Shown: piece by piece, positions 1-6,357 of the stretch | Layout of the letters: each line of letters starts with the position of its first letter | Position numbering within the stretch: the stretch's first letter is position 1 | Source: an uncultured Gemmatimonadota bacterium | Lineage (GTDB): Bacteria; Gemmatimonadota; Gemmatimonadetes; Gemmatimonadales; GWC2-71-9 | Length of the DNA stretch: 6,357 nt | Assembly (NCBI GenBank): GCA_946480845.1 | Contig: CAMLLJ010000164.1 | Coordinates: forward strand, 1 to 6,357 | Direction of reading: 5' to 3' | Notes under the pieces: model-generated | Database searches by the model: none | What the model saw: the letters and a program-made list of their open reading frames with translations, nothing else | Told to the model about the DNA's origin: nothing | Program-made: the position numbers and the translations under genes

Positions 1-71
1 GTCTTGATAGGGGCTCGAACGTTGGTGCACTAGGCGCCTTAGCTGTGGATTCCAGGTTTCTCCCGACCCGA

Positions 72-134
72 CCGTCCTGACCGTCCTGTCCGTCCTGTCC
101 GTCCCGACCGTCCCGACCGTCCCGACCGTCCTGT
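72..134. repeat. 9-bp tandem repeat, seven copies
   Basis: Seven consecutive 9-bp units of the form CCGTCC(T/C)G(A/T) run from 72 to 134. In order they are CCGTCCTGA, CCGTCCTGT twice, CCGTCCCGA three times, then CCGTCCTGT. All variation is at two positions, and a degenerate partial copy (CCCGACCCGA) precedes the array. One strand is pyrimidine-rich. Because 9 is a multiple of 3, every frame stays open through the array; one minus-strand frame would read as a Gly-x-x repeat of Arg/Gln-Asp-Gly, but no gene context supports coding. Such arrays may vary in copy number. The function is unknown. Confidence 0.9.
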
Positions 135-335
135 CTCTTTTCTCCCCGCCTCGCGCTCCCGCGATTCCCCGCTTCATCCAGCTCCTTCCATAGTACTGTC
201 GCGCGTTCTCGCGGGTGGCGTCCGCCTGGAGCTCGAGCCGCCTGGGCTGACTGCGCGAGACCTCCCTCTTGCAAAATCCGGTGAATGCGGGTCGGAGCGG
301 GGGTGCAAATGTTGTCTGGGGCAGCCCCTATCGCG

Positions 336-356
336 TTGTGATGCAAGGGCTTGTGA
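336..356 (+). promoter_or_regulatory. Candidate activator-binding repeats
   Basis: Two direct TTGTGA copies at 336-341 and 351-356 are offset by 15 bp and lie 16-36 bp upstream of the -24 element of the pilin promoter. A related TTGTCT sits at 312-317. Enhancer-binding proteins of the NtrC family usually bind repeated sites upstream of the promoter, so these are candidates for the regulator encoded at 2559-3947. The assignment rests on position and repetition only, and the motif does not exactly match the Pseudomonas PilR site as I remember it. Confidence 0.3.
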
Positions 357-371
357 CGGCTGCTCGGAGCT

Positions 372-386
372 TGGCATACCCATTGC
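372..386 (+). promoter_or_regulatory. Sigma-54 promoter of pilA
   Basis: TGGCAT at 372-377 and TTGC at 383-386 are separated by 5 bp. This places GG (373-374) and GC (385-386) exactly 10 bp apart, as required for RpoN -24/-12 elements (consensus TGGCAC-N5-TTGC), with only the sixth base differing. Transcription would begin near 398, giving a leader of about 77 nt before the pilin ATG at 475. A sigma-54 activator is encoded in the same cluster, and T4P pilin genes are classic PilR/RpoN targets, which together make this call strong. Confidence 0.87.
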
Positions 387-474
387 CCTTCCAGGAGCCC
401 GAACAGACCCGGCGTCACTCGGCTGGTCACGATTCCACGCAGCAGGCTTCTTCACTCTCGGAGGTAAGGGCACC

Positions 475-855
475 ATGATGAACCGCAAGGGCTTTACGCT
501 GATCGAGCTGCTGATCGTGGTCGTGATCATCGGCATCCTGGCCGCCATCGCGATTCCGAAGTTCGCGGCGACCAAGGACAAGGCCAAGCTGGCCTCGGTC
601 AAGACCGACCTGCGCAACCTCGAGACCGCGCAGGAAGCGTACTTCTCGGACAACAACACGTACGGCACGTTCGCGCAGCTCCAGGCGGCGTCCAACTTCA
701 CGCTGTCGGCCGGCAACACGGTCACGGCTGAGGCGGCCAACGCCACCCAGTACTCGATGACGATCACCAACGCGAGCATCTCCAGCGCGGTGACGAGCTG
801 CCAGGTGTCCGTGGGCGACGGGACGCCGACCGACGGCGTCATCAGCTGCCCGTGA
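475..855 (+). CDS. pilA: Type IV major pilin, PilA-like
   Basis: A 126-residue prepilin with a 6-residue leader (MMNRKG) cleaved before Phe7, followed by FTLIELL with Glu at mature position 5 and a long hydrophobic helix. This is the classic type IV pilin N-terminus processed by prepilin peptidase and polymerised in the inner membrane. The globular part (residues ~35-126) is short, and Cys109 and Cys125 could form the usual C-terminal disulfide loop. GGAGGT at 460-465 sits 9 nt before the ATG at 475; a second in-frame ATG at 478 is possible. A perfect sigma-54 promoter lies upstream and a strong terminator follows, as expected for an abundant structural pilin. The mature N-terminus resembles the short Geobacter PilA (DLRNL, Phe51, Tyr57). 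GspG-like pseudopilin is the alternative, but no secretion genes are present. Confidence 0.9.
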   Translation: MMNRKGFTLIELLIVVVIIGILAAIAIPKFAATKDKAKLASVKTDLRNLETAQEAYFSDNNTYGTFAQLQAASNFTLSAGNTVTAEAANATQYSMTITNASISSAVTSCQVSVGDGTPTDGVISCP

Positions 856-870
856 TGTAAGGCGGCACGG

Positions 871-902
871 GGGCGGTGGCCGCGAGGTCACCGCCCTTTT
901 TT
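871..902 (+). terminator. Intrinsic terminator after pilA
   Basis: GGGCGGTG (871-878) pairs perfectly with CACCGCCC (889-896) around a 10-nt loop, and six T follow at 897-902. It begins 15 nt after the pilin stop codon. The next gene has its own ribosome binding site but no clear promoter in the roughly 65 bases after the hairpin. The hairpin therefore probably acts as a partial terminator that sets a high pilA to downstream ratio. Confidence 0.9.
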
Positions 903-950
903 CTTGCCGCGCACGGTTGGGCAGCAGCGGCAGGCACCACCACTCTACTC

Positions 951-959
951 GGGGAAGGA
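951..959 (+). promoter_or_regulatory. Ribosome binding site of second pilin
   Basis: GGGGAAGGA lies 9 nt before the ATG at 969. It decides the start: an in-frame ATG at 876 would put 31 extra residues ahead of the leader peptide and lies inside the terminator hairpin, so it is not credible. Confidence 0.8.
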
Positions 960-968
960 TCGGGTCCC

Positions 969-1367
969 ATGTCTCCCAGGCAGCGCACGGGCTTCACGCT
1001 CATCGAGCTGCTCATGGTCGTCGTGATCATCGGCATCCTGGCCGCCATCGCGATTCCCAAGTTCGCAGCGACGAAGGGAGCGGCCTACGTCAGCTCGATG
1101 AAGGCGGACCTGCGCAACCTGGCGGTGGCCCAGGAGGGCTACTCCGCGGACAACGGCGGCGCCTTCTATGCCGGCGCCATCCCCAGCGCGGCCCTCATCT
1201 ACAACCCGTCGGTCGGCGTCACCATCACGCTCTCGGGCGTGACCGCCACCGGCTGGGGCGCCACGGCGAGCCACCCGAGCACCACGCGCACCTGCGCCCT
1301 CTTCAACGGCACCGGCGGCCCGCTGGGCCCGGCCACCGTGGAGGGCCAGATCGCATGCACCCCGTAG
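969..1367 (+). CDS. Second type IV pilin, paralogue of the first
   Basis: A 132-residue prepilin with leader MSPRQRTG, cleavage before Phe9, and FTLIELL with Glu13 at mature position 5. Its N-terminal half closely matches the upstream pilin, sharing the IPKFAATK and DLRN stretches, and 38 bases in the helix region are identical (520-557 and 1020-1057). The C-terminal domains diverge. Cys109 and Cys130 are placed as in the first pilin and could form the C-terminal disulfide loop. The gene follows the pilA terminator, so it is probably expressed by read-through at a lower level, perhaps as an alternative or accessory pilin. The stop is 10 nt before the kinase start. It arose by tandem duplication (inference), and whether it is a major or minor subunit cannot be told. 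Confidence 0.88.
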   Translation: MSPRQRTGFTLIELLMVVVIIGILAAIAIPKFAATKGAAYVSSMKADLRNLAVAQEGYSADNGGAFYAGAIPSAALIYNPSVGVTITLSGVTATGWGATASHPSTTRTCALFNGTGGPLGPATVEGQIACTP

Positions 1368-1377
1368 GCCCGCGGCC

Positions 1378-2558
1378 ATGACGGCGGTGCCGCGGCCGTC
1401 GCTCAGGCTCCAGCTGCTCTTCCAGCTGGTGTTCCTGGCGAGCGCCGCGGTCGGACTGGCCGGGCTGGTCACGGTCCTGCTCGCCGGCGGAGATCCCGCC
1501 GAACTGCTCGTGCCGCTCGCCGGAGTCTGGGCGGGCAGCACAGCGGTCTTCGTGCTTTTCGGCGCGCACCTGATGCACCGCTACGTGCTCGGCCCGATCG
1601 CGGAGCTCTCCGCCGAGGCGGATCAGCTCGCCGCGGGCACGGTGCCCGCGGTGCCGGCCGCGTACGAGTCGCGCGAGCTCGAGCACCTGGCCGGCCGCTA
1701 CCGCGCCATGGCCGAGAACCTGCTCGACGCGCAGAGCCACGTGGTGCGGGTCGAGAAGCTGGCCGGCATCGGCCGGCTCGCCGCCGGGGTCGCGCACGAG
1801 GTGAGGAATCCCCTCGGCGCCATCGGGACCTATGCGGAAGTGCTCCGGAACCGCGGCGCGGACCCCGGGATCGTGGACGAGATGCGCGCCGCGGTGGACC
1901 GGATCGAGCGGATCGTCGCGTCGCTGCTCGACTACTCGAAGCCGGGATCCGCGTCCGGCTCGGCCGACGCCGGGGCAGCGCTCCGGAGCGCCGCCGACTT
2001 CCTCTCGAAGCAGGGCGCGCTCCGCGGGCACGAGCTGTCCGTTGACGTCGACCCGGCGCTGCCGCCGGTGCGCGGCGACCGGCACGCGATCGAGCAGGTG
2101 GTGGTGAACCTGCTCCTCAACGCCCGCGATGCGGCGCCGGCCACCAGGATCTGGGCCGGCGCCCGCGCGCACCAGCTCGAGGCCCGGCATCGCGAGGCGG
2201 CCCGTGCGGGTGAGGCCGCCGCCGGCGTGCACGGCAACGGTAGCGGCGCCCGCAACGGCAGCGGGGCCGCCGCGCGCGACTTCGTCCCGCGCCCGCGCCG
2301 CGCCGACCTGCCGGCGGGCACGCACGGCGCGCTGCTCGTCGTCGCGGACGACGGGCCGGGCATCGCGGACGCCGATCGTGAGCGGATCTTCGATCCGTTC
2401 TTCACCACCAAGGACCCGGGGAAGGGCACCGGGCTCGGGCTCGCCATCGTGGCGCGCACGGTGGACTCGGCGGGCGGCATCGTCTGGGTGGACCGCGCCC
2501 GGGAGGGCGGGGCGGCATTCAAGGTCTTTCTTCCTGCAATCGATTCGGCGGCCAACTG

Positions 2559-2559
<1 letters not shown>
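1378..2559 (+). CDS. Sensor histidine kinase, PilS/NtrB-like
   Basis: A 393-residue membrane kinase. Two hydrophobic helices (about 13-36 and 42-65) enclose almost no periplasmic loop, followed by a HAMP-like linker (~66-118). The HisKA domain carries the phospho-acceptor His140 in AHEVRNPL. The ATPase domain has the N box NLLLNARDAA (Asn244, Asn248), the G1 box DDGPGI (324-329), the F box FFTTK (341-345) and the G2 box GKGTGLGL (348-355), so all catalytic motifs are intact. Between N and G1 boxes lie about 75 residues, some 40 more than usual, including a Gly/Asn/Ser/Ala-rich stretch at 283-297. The start has no clear ribosome site and may be coupled to the pilin ending 10 nt upstream. The stop overlaps the regulator start by one base, so the two form a cognate pair. 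A role like PilS is inferred from context; classical PilS has more membrane helices. Confidence 0.9.
2143..2325 (+). other. Low-complexity insertion in kinase ATPase domain
   Basis: Residues ~256-316 of the kinase, between the N box and the G1 box, are Ala/Arg/Gly-rich and end in an Asn-Gly-Ser-Gly segment (residues 283-297). In typical HATPase domains this interval is about 30 residues, a general family expectation and not an alignment made here. The reading frame continues with intact catalytic motifs on both sides, so it is an in-frame insertion and not a frameshift. Confidence 0.65.
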
Positions 2560-3947
<1,388 letters not shown>

Positions 3948-3950
3948 CGC

Positions 3951-3970
3951 GGCGCCGGCCCCGTGGCGCC
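3951..3970. repeat. GC-rich hairpin after the regulator gene
   Basis: GGCGCC at 3951-3956 and again at 3965-3970 can pair around an 8-nt loop, starting 3 nt after the regulator stop. No T-tract follows, so it is at most a weak or factor-assisted terminator. Confidence 0.35.
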
Positions 3971-4004
3971 GGGCGCGCGTGTGCAATCGGCTGCATTTCA
4001 CGCA

Positions 4005-4025
4005 GATCCCTGCAGGCAAGGGATC
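4005..4025. promoter_or_regulatory. Perfect inverted repeat, candidate operator
   Basis: GATCCCT (4005-4011) and AGGGATC (4019-4025) form a perfect 7-bp inverted repeat with a 7-bp centre, ending 12 bp before the sigma-54-like element at 4037. No T-tract follows. It could be an operator for the minor-pilin promoter or a small hairpin at the end of the regulator transcript. Confidence 0.4.
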
Positions 4026-4036
4026 CTCGTGCTTTC

Positions 4037-4051
4037 TGGCATCTCGTTTGA
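4037..4051 (+). promoter_or_regulatory. Possible sigma-54 promoter of minor pilins
   Basis: TGGCAT at 4037-4042 and TTGA at 4048-4051 have the exact RpoN spacing. The first six bases are identical to those of the pilA promoter, but the -12 pair reads GA instead of GC. The predicted start near 4063 would give a leader of about 71 nt, close to the 77 nt at pilA. GCAAGGG occurs upstream of both promoters (343-349 and 4016-4022). The -12 mismatch makes this tentative. Confidence 0.45.
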
Positions 4052-4121
4052 CTTCAACATGTTGCGCCATGGCTCGCCGTGTGCATCAGCAACCGGCGGA
4101 AGCGTACCGCCACGCACCGAT

Positions 4122-4127
4122 GGAGAG
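4122..4127 (+). promoter_or_regulatory. Ribosome binding site of fimT-like gene
   Basis: GGAGAG lies 6 nt before the ATG at 4134 and fixes the start there. The same frame is open further upstream, but any earlier start would precede the prepilin leader with unrelated residues translated from the promoter region. Confidence 0.75.
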
Positions 4128-4133
4128 ACACGC

Positions 4134-4586
4134 ATGAGCAATCGCAGGGGCTTCACGCTGATCGAGACGCTGATCGTGATCGTGGTTGCCGGCCTGATGA
4201 TGGCCGCCGGCTTCCCGCGGCTCCGGCAGGCGCTGATCAGCACCAATCTGCGCAGTGCGCGGAACGAGCTGGCGGCCCTGCACAGCCAGGCGCGCGCCGT
4301 GGCGGTGGAGCGCGGGCGCAGCTCGGCCATCTGGATCAACGGCAACTCGGCGGTCGTGGTCGTCACGCCGCGGGCCGTGGCCCTGGCGGGCAGCACCCAC
4401 GATACGATCGGCGGCGTGCACAACTTCATGACCGAGTTCGGCGCCACCCTCGCCGCCACGGGAGACCCGATCGGGTTCGACCCGCGCGGCGTCGGCACCA
4501 ACGCCGGCACCGCCTCGCTCACGCTCACCAAGAGCTCGCACACCAAGACGCTCACCATCTCGCCGTTCGGGAGGCTCCAGCCATGA
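4134..4586 (+). CDS. fimT: Minor pilin, FimT/GspH family
   Basis: A 150-residue prepilin with leader MSNRRG, cleavage before Phe7, and FTLIETL with Glu11 at mature position 5. The C-terminal part shows the FimT/GspH signature: FDPRG at 115-119, an alternating beta segment rich in Thr/Leu, and a closing SPFGRLQ (143-149). There is no cysteine. In T4P systems such proteins are low-abundance minor pilins that help prime assembly, and FimT homologues in some species bind DNA; that activity is not shown here. The gene opens the minor-pilin operon, preceded by a 186-bp regulatory gap, and overlaps pilV by 4 bases (ATGA). GspH of a type II secretion system is the alternative, but PilV/PilW/PilX neighbours favour T4P. 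Confidence 0.87.
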   Translation: MSNRRGFTLIETLIVIVVAGLMMAAGFPRLRQALISTNLRSARNELAALHSQARAVAVERGRSSAIWINGNSAVVVVTPRAVALAGSTHDTIGGVHNFMTEFGATLAATGDPIGFDPRGVGTNAGTASLTLTKSSHTKTLTISPFGRLQP

Positions 4587-4951
4587 GCAGCCGCCAGGGC
4601 TTCACGCTGGTCGAGGTGCTCGTCGCCATCACGGTGCTGGGCATCGGCATCCTCGGGCTGGTCGGCTCCTCGGCGATGGTCACCCGCATGATCGGCCGGG
4701 GGCGCCACACCACCATGGCCACCCAGGTGGCGCAGGAGCGTCTGGACAGGCTGCGGCAGACCGCGCTCTCGACCGCTACGCCGTGCACCGCGCTCGCCAA
4801 CGGCACCCAGACGGCCACCACCGACGGCCTCGCCGAGAGCTGGACCGTGGCGGGCGCGGGGGACCTCCGCACCCTCGCCGCCTCGGTGACCTACAACGTC
4901 ACCGGCGGCCAGCGCACCATCACGCTCAACACGATCATCAGGTGCTCGTGA
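4583..4951 (+). CDS. pilV: Minor pilin, PilV-like
   Basis: A 122-residue prepilin with leader MSSRQG, cleavage before Phe7, and FTLVEVLVAITVLGIGILGL, the N-terminus typical of PilV/GspI proteins (Glu11 is mature Glu5). It continues with an amphipathic helix (MATQVAQERLDRLRQ, 45-59) and a short beta-rich C-terminus. Cys68 and Cys121 could form a disulfide. The start is supported by GGGAGG at 4569-4574 and by its ATGA overlap with the fimT stop. It should act with the FimT-, PilW- and PilX-like products in the priming/tip complex at the inner membrane. It is shorter than many PilV proteins, but the frame is intact. Confidence 0.85.
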   Translation: MSSRQGFTLVEVLVAITVLGIGILGLVGSSAMVTRMIGRGRHTTMATQVAQERLDRLRQTALSTATPCTALANGTQTATTDGLAESWTVAGAGDLRTLAASVTYNVTGGQRTITLNTIIRCS

Positions 4952-4953
4952 CC

Positions 4954-5814
4954 ATGCGCACTGCATCCCGGAGTTCCCGCGGCGGCTTCACGCTCGTCGA
5001 GCTGATGATCTCCCTGGTCCTGCTCGGCATCGTGGGCGGCGTGCTGGCCAGCATGCTGGTCAACATGCAGCGCGGCTCCCGCGCGCAGAGCCAGCGGGTC
5101 ACGCTGCAGAGCAACCTGCGCGCCGGCATGGCGCTGCTCCCGGCCGAGCTGCGCGAGCTGAGCCCGGCGGACCTGGTCACCACGCTGGCCGACCAGGTGG
5201 TCTATCGGGCCATGCGCTCCACCGGTGTCGCCTGTGCGGTGTCGGGCAACCAGGTGCGCATGCGCAACCGGCTCACCTTCGGCTACCGGCCCATCGAGGC
5301 CGGGGGCCGGGACCGGCTCTATCTCTTCGTCGATGGCGACCAGGTCACCGGCGCCGACGACAGCTGGCTCGAGCTGCTGATCACGGCGACCGCCAACGGC
5401 ACCTGCGCCAACGGCGATGCCGCCACGAACCTGACGGTGACGCGCACCGACGGATCGGCCATTCCGGCCGGCACCCTCGCCACCATCTTCGTCGACGCCC
5501 CGGTGCGCAGCTTCGAGACGATGGAAATGCGCCTGTACGAGAGCAACGGCCGCTGGTGGCTCGGTGCGCGCTCGGTGAGCGGCGGCGCGGCCAATCCGGA
5601 GCCGGTGCTCGGCCCGCTCACGGCCGATGGCCTGGTCTTCACCTACCGCGACCGCGCCGGCGCCCAGACCGCCACCATCGCCAACATGCGGACGCTCGAC
5701 ATCGCGCTGAAGGGCCAGACCGACGGCACCATCGCCACCGGCCTCGAGGCGCTGAGCATCGGCGAAGACAGTCTCACGACGCGCATCCGGCTCCGGAATG
5801 CGCCGTCCTTCTGA
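4954..5814 (+). CDS. pilW: Minor pilin, PilW-like
   Basis: A 286-residue prepilin with leader MRTASRSSRGG, cleavage before Phe12, and FTLVELMISLVLLGIVGGVL with Glu16 at mature position 5. The large C-terminal domain, its length, and the position after pilV match PilW (GspJ-like) minor pilins. Cys94 and Cys151 are the only cysteines. Residues 47-75 form a helix that includes LLPAELRELSPADL, a feature often seen after the transmembrane segment in this family. The ATG is 2 nt past the pilV stop. An in-frame GTG at 4948 overlaps that stop and would add two residues, so the start is uncertain by 6 nt, and coupling is likely either way. The expected role is in the minor-pilin tip complex. Confidence 0.85.
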   Translation: MRTASRSSRGGFTLVELMISLVLLGIVGGVLASMLVNMQRGSRAQSQRVTLQSNLRAGMALLPAELRELSPADLVTTLADQVVYRAMRSTGVACAVSGNQVRMRNRLTFGYRPIEAGGRDRLYLFVDGDQVTGADDSWLELLITATANGTCANGDAATNLTVTRTDGSAIPAGTLATIFVDAPVRSFETMEMRLYESNGRWWLGARSVSGGAANPEPVLGPLTADGLVFTYRDRAGAQTATIANMRTLDIALKGQTDGTIATGLEALSIGEDSLTTRIRLRNAPSF

Positions 5815-5833
5815 CCCGTACCGGGATACCGTC

Positions 5834-6357
5834 ATGCGTGGACCGAAGCTCTCCGATGAACGCGGCATCGCGCTCGCCGTCGCCATCTTCGCCCTGGTCA
5901 TCATCGGGGCACTGGTGGGGGGCACCTTCTTCGCCGGGAAGCTCGAGCAGCGCGGCGGCCTGAACAGCGCCTTCGCCGCGGAGGCGTTCGAGGCGGCCGA
6001 GGCCGGCGTGCAGACGGCGATCGTCAACTGGGATCCGGCGGTCGGCGGCGCCGGTGCCGTAGGCGCCGACGTCGCGCTCGGCACCACGGTGATCGGCGGG
6101 ACGGCGTCCTACACGGTCACGGCCACCAAGCTGAACGACGCCGTGTACCTGCTGCGCTCCGAAGGCCAGCGCACCGGCCCGGGCGGCGTGCTCGCGCGCC
6201 GGCTGATCGGGACACTGGTGCGCACCCACGCCACCGACATCGACATACAGGCGGCGGTCACCGGCCGCGGCCAGATCGACGTGGGCGGCAACGCCACGGT
6301 GGACGGGAACGACAACATCCCCGGCGCGCCGGCCAACTGGGGCGGCGTCTGCCCGGC
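5834..6357 (+). CDS. pilX: Minor pilin, PilX-like (3' end outside window)
   Basis: The reading frame runs from ATG 5834 to the window edge without a stop, giving 174 residues. The N-terminus is SDERG then IALAVAIFALVIIGALVGG, the PilX_N pattern (Arg-Gly, hydrophobic helix) followed by AFAAEAFEAAEAGVQ (46-60), matching the conserved helix with AEAG of PilX/GspK proteins. If cleaved after Gly11, mature position 5 is Val, so Glu5 is missing, as in GspK-type pseudopilins that cap the fibre tip. From ~135 the protein becomes Gly/Asn/Asp-rich with short beta-like repeats. The ribosome site is weak, and the start is 19 nt after the pilW stop. It is the fourth minor pilin of the operon. The full length and any C-terminal adhesin-like domain cannot be seen. 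Confidence 0.82.
   Translation, partial: MRGPKLSDERGIALAVAIFALVIIGALVGGTFFAGKLEQRGGLNSAFAAEAFEAAEAGVQTAIVNWDPAVGGAGAVGADVALGTTVIGGTASYTVTATKLNDAVYLLRSEGQRTGPGGVLARRLIGTLVRTHATDIDIQAAVTGRGQIDVGGNATVDGNDNIPGAPANWGGVCP

Larger units (their letters stand above)
1..371. other. Non-coding upstream region
   Basis: I see no convincing gene here. Several minus-strand frames are open, but they carry no recognisable domain and overlap a tandem repeat. The left part (1-71) shows only a small palindrome, AGGCGCCT at 32-39. Positions 72-134 hold a 9-bp tandem repeat listed separately. From about 260 onward the sequence is less GC-rich and looks regulatory: TGCAA recurs at 270-274, 304-308 and 342-346, TTGTGA recurs at 336-341 and 351-356, and GGGGC-A-GCCCC forms an inverted repeat at 318-328. 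These lie just upstream of the sigma-54 promoter, where activator sites are expected. A gene beyond the left edge cannot be excluded. Confidence 0.6.

Noticed and set aside
8..24. tRNA T-arm-like stretch GGGGCTCGAAC at the left edge
   Set aside because: It does not fit the GTTCRA pattern with paired flanks, and no acceptor stem or CCA end can be drawn.
1..177. Minus-strand start at 177-175 preceded by AAGGAG, reading through the 9-bp repeat to the left edge
   Set aside because: The predicted protein is a low-complexity Thr-Val-Gly/Asp-Arg-Thr repeat with no domain, and the spacing to the AAGGAG is short. All frames are open here because of the repeat, so openness is not evidence.
269..478. 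69-codon + strand frame ahead of pilA
   Set aside because: It spans the sigma-54 promoter and ends at the pilA start. It has no ribosome site or recognisable motif.
174..842. Long minus-strand open frame opposite the first pilin
   Set aside because: It runs antisense through the pilin gene and its promoter, and has no domain. Its apparent composition follows from high GC on the coding strand.
876..968. Upstream ATG extension of the second pilin
   Set aside because: It would start inside the terminator hairpin and add 31 residues before the leader. The strong ribosome site at 951-959 selects the ATG at 969.
4048..4076. TTGACT as a sigma-70 -35 element before the minor pilins
   Set aside because: At 17-bp spacing the -10 position reads GGCTCG, which does not resemble TATAAT. 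The overlapping sigma-54-like element fits better.

Overview
The window is GC-rich, densely coding DNA carrying a type IV pilus (T4P) pilin locus. All supported genes lie on the + strand. High GC, a Geobacter-like pilin N-terminus and a sigma-54 two-component pair point to an environmental Gram-negative. Gemmatimonadota or a deltaproteobacterial-type lineage would fit, but the sequence alone does not settle the phylum.

Layout. 1-474: non-coding leader with a 9-bp tandem repeat (72-134), a textbook sigma-54 -24/-12 promoter (372-386) and a strong ribosome binding site. 475-855: a probable major pilin (PilA-like), followed by a strong intrinsic terminator (871-902). 969-1367: a second, paralogous pilin. 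1378-2559 and 2559-3947: a membrane histidine kinase and an NtrC-family sigma-54 response regulator, overlapping by one base (PilS/PilR-like in role). 3948-4133: a regulatory gap with inverted repeats and a second, imperfect sigma-54-like promoter. 4134-6357: minor pilin genes in the order fimT/gspH, pilV, pilW, pilX. They are tightly packed or overlapping, and the last is cut by the window edge.

How it fits together (inference): the kinase phosphorylates the regulator, which drives sigma-54 transcription of the pilin promoter upstream and perhaps of the minor-pilin promoter downstream. The terminator after the first pilin would make that pilin abundant, with limited read-through into the second pilin and its own regulators. 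The four minor pilins would form the priming/tip complex. Prepilin peptidase, assembly ATPases, the platform protein and the secretin are not in the window.

The system as a whole is a recognisable T4P pilin/PilSR cluster, not a new class of system. The less usual points are: the kinase has a two-helix sensor rather than the multi-helix PilS type and a roughly 40-residue insertion inside its ATPase domain; both kinase and regulator carry Asn-Gly-rich low-complexity segments; the activator has GSFTGA instead of GAFTGA; the first 57 mature residues of the major pilin align without gaps to the short Geobacter PilA; and a 9-bp tandem repeat lies upstream.
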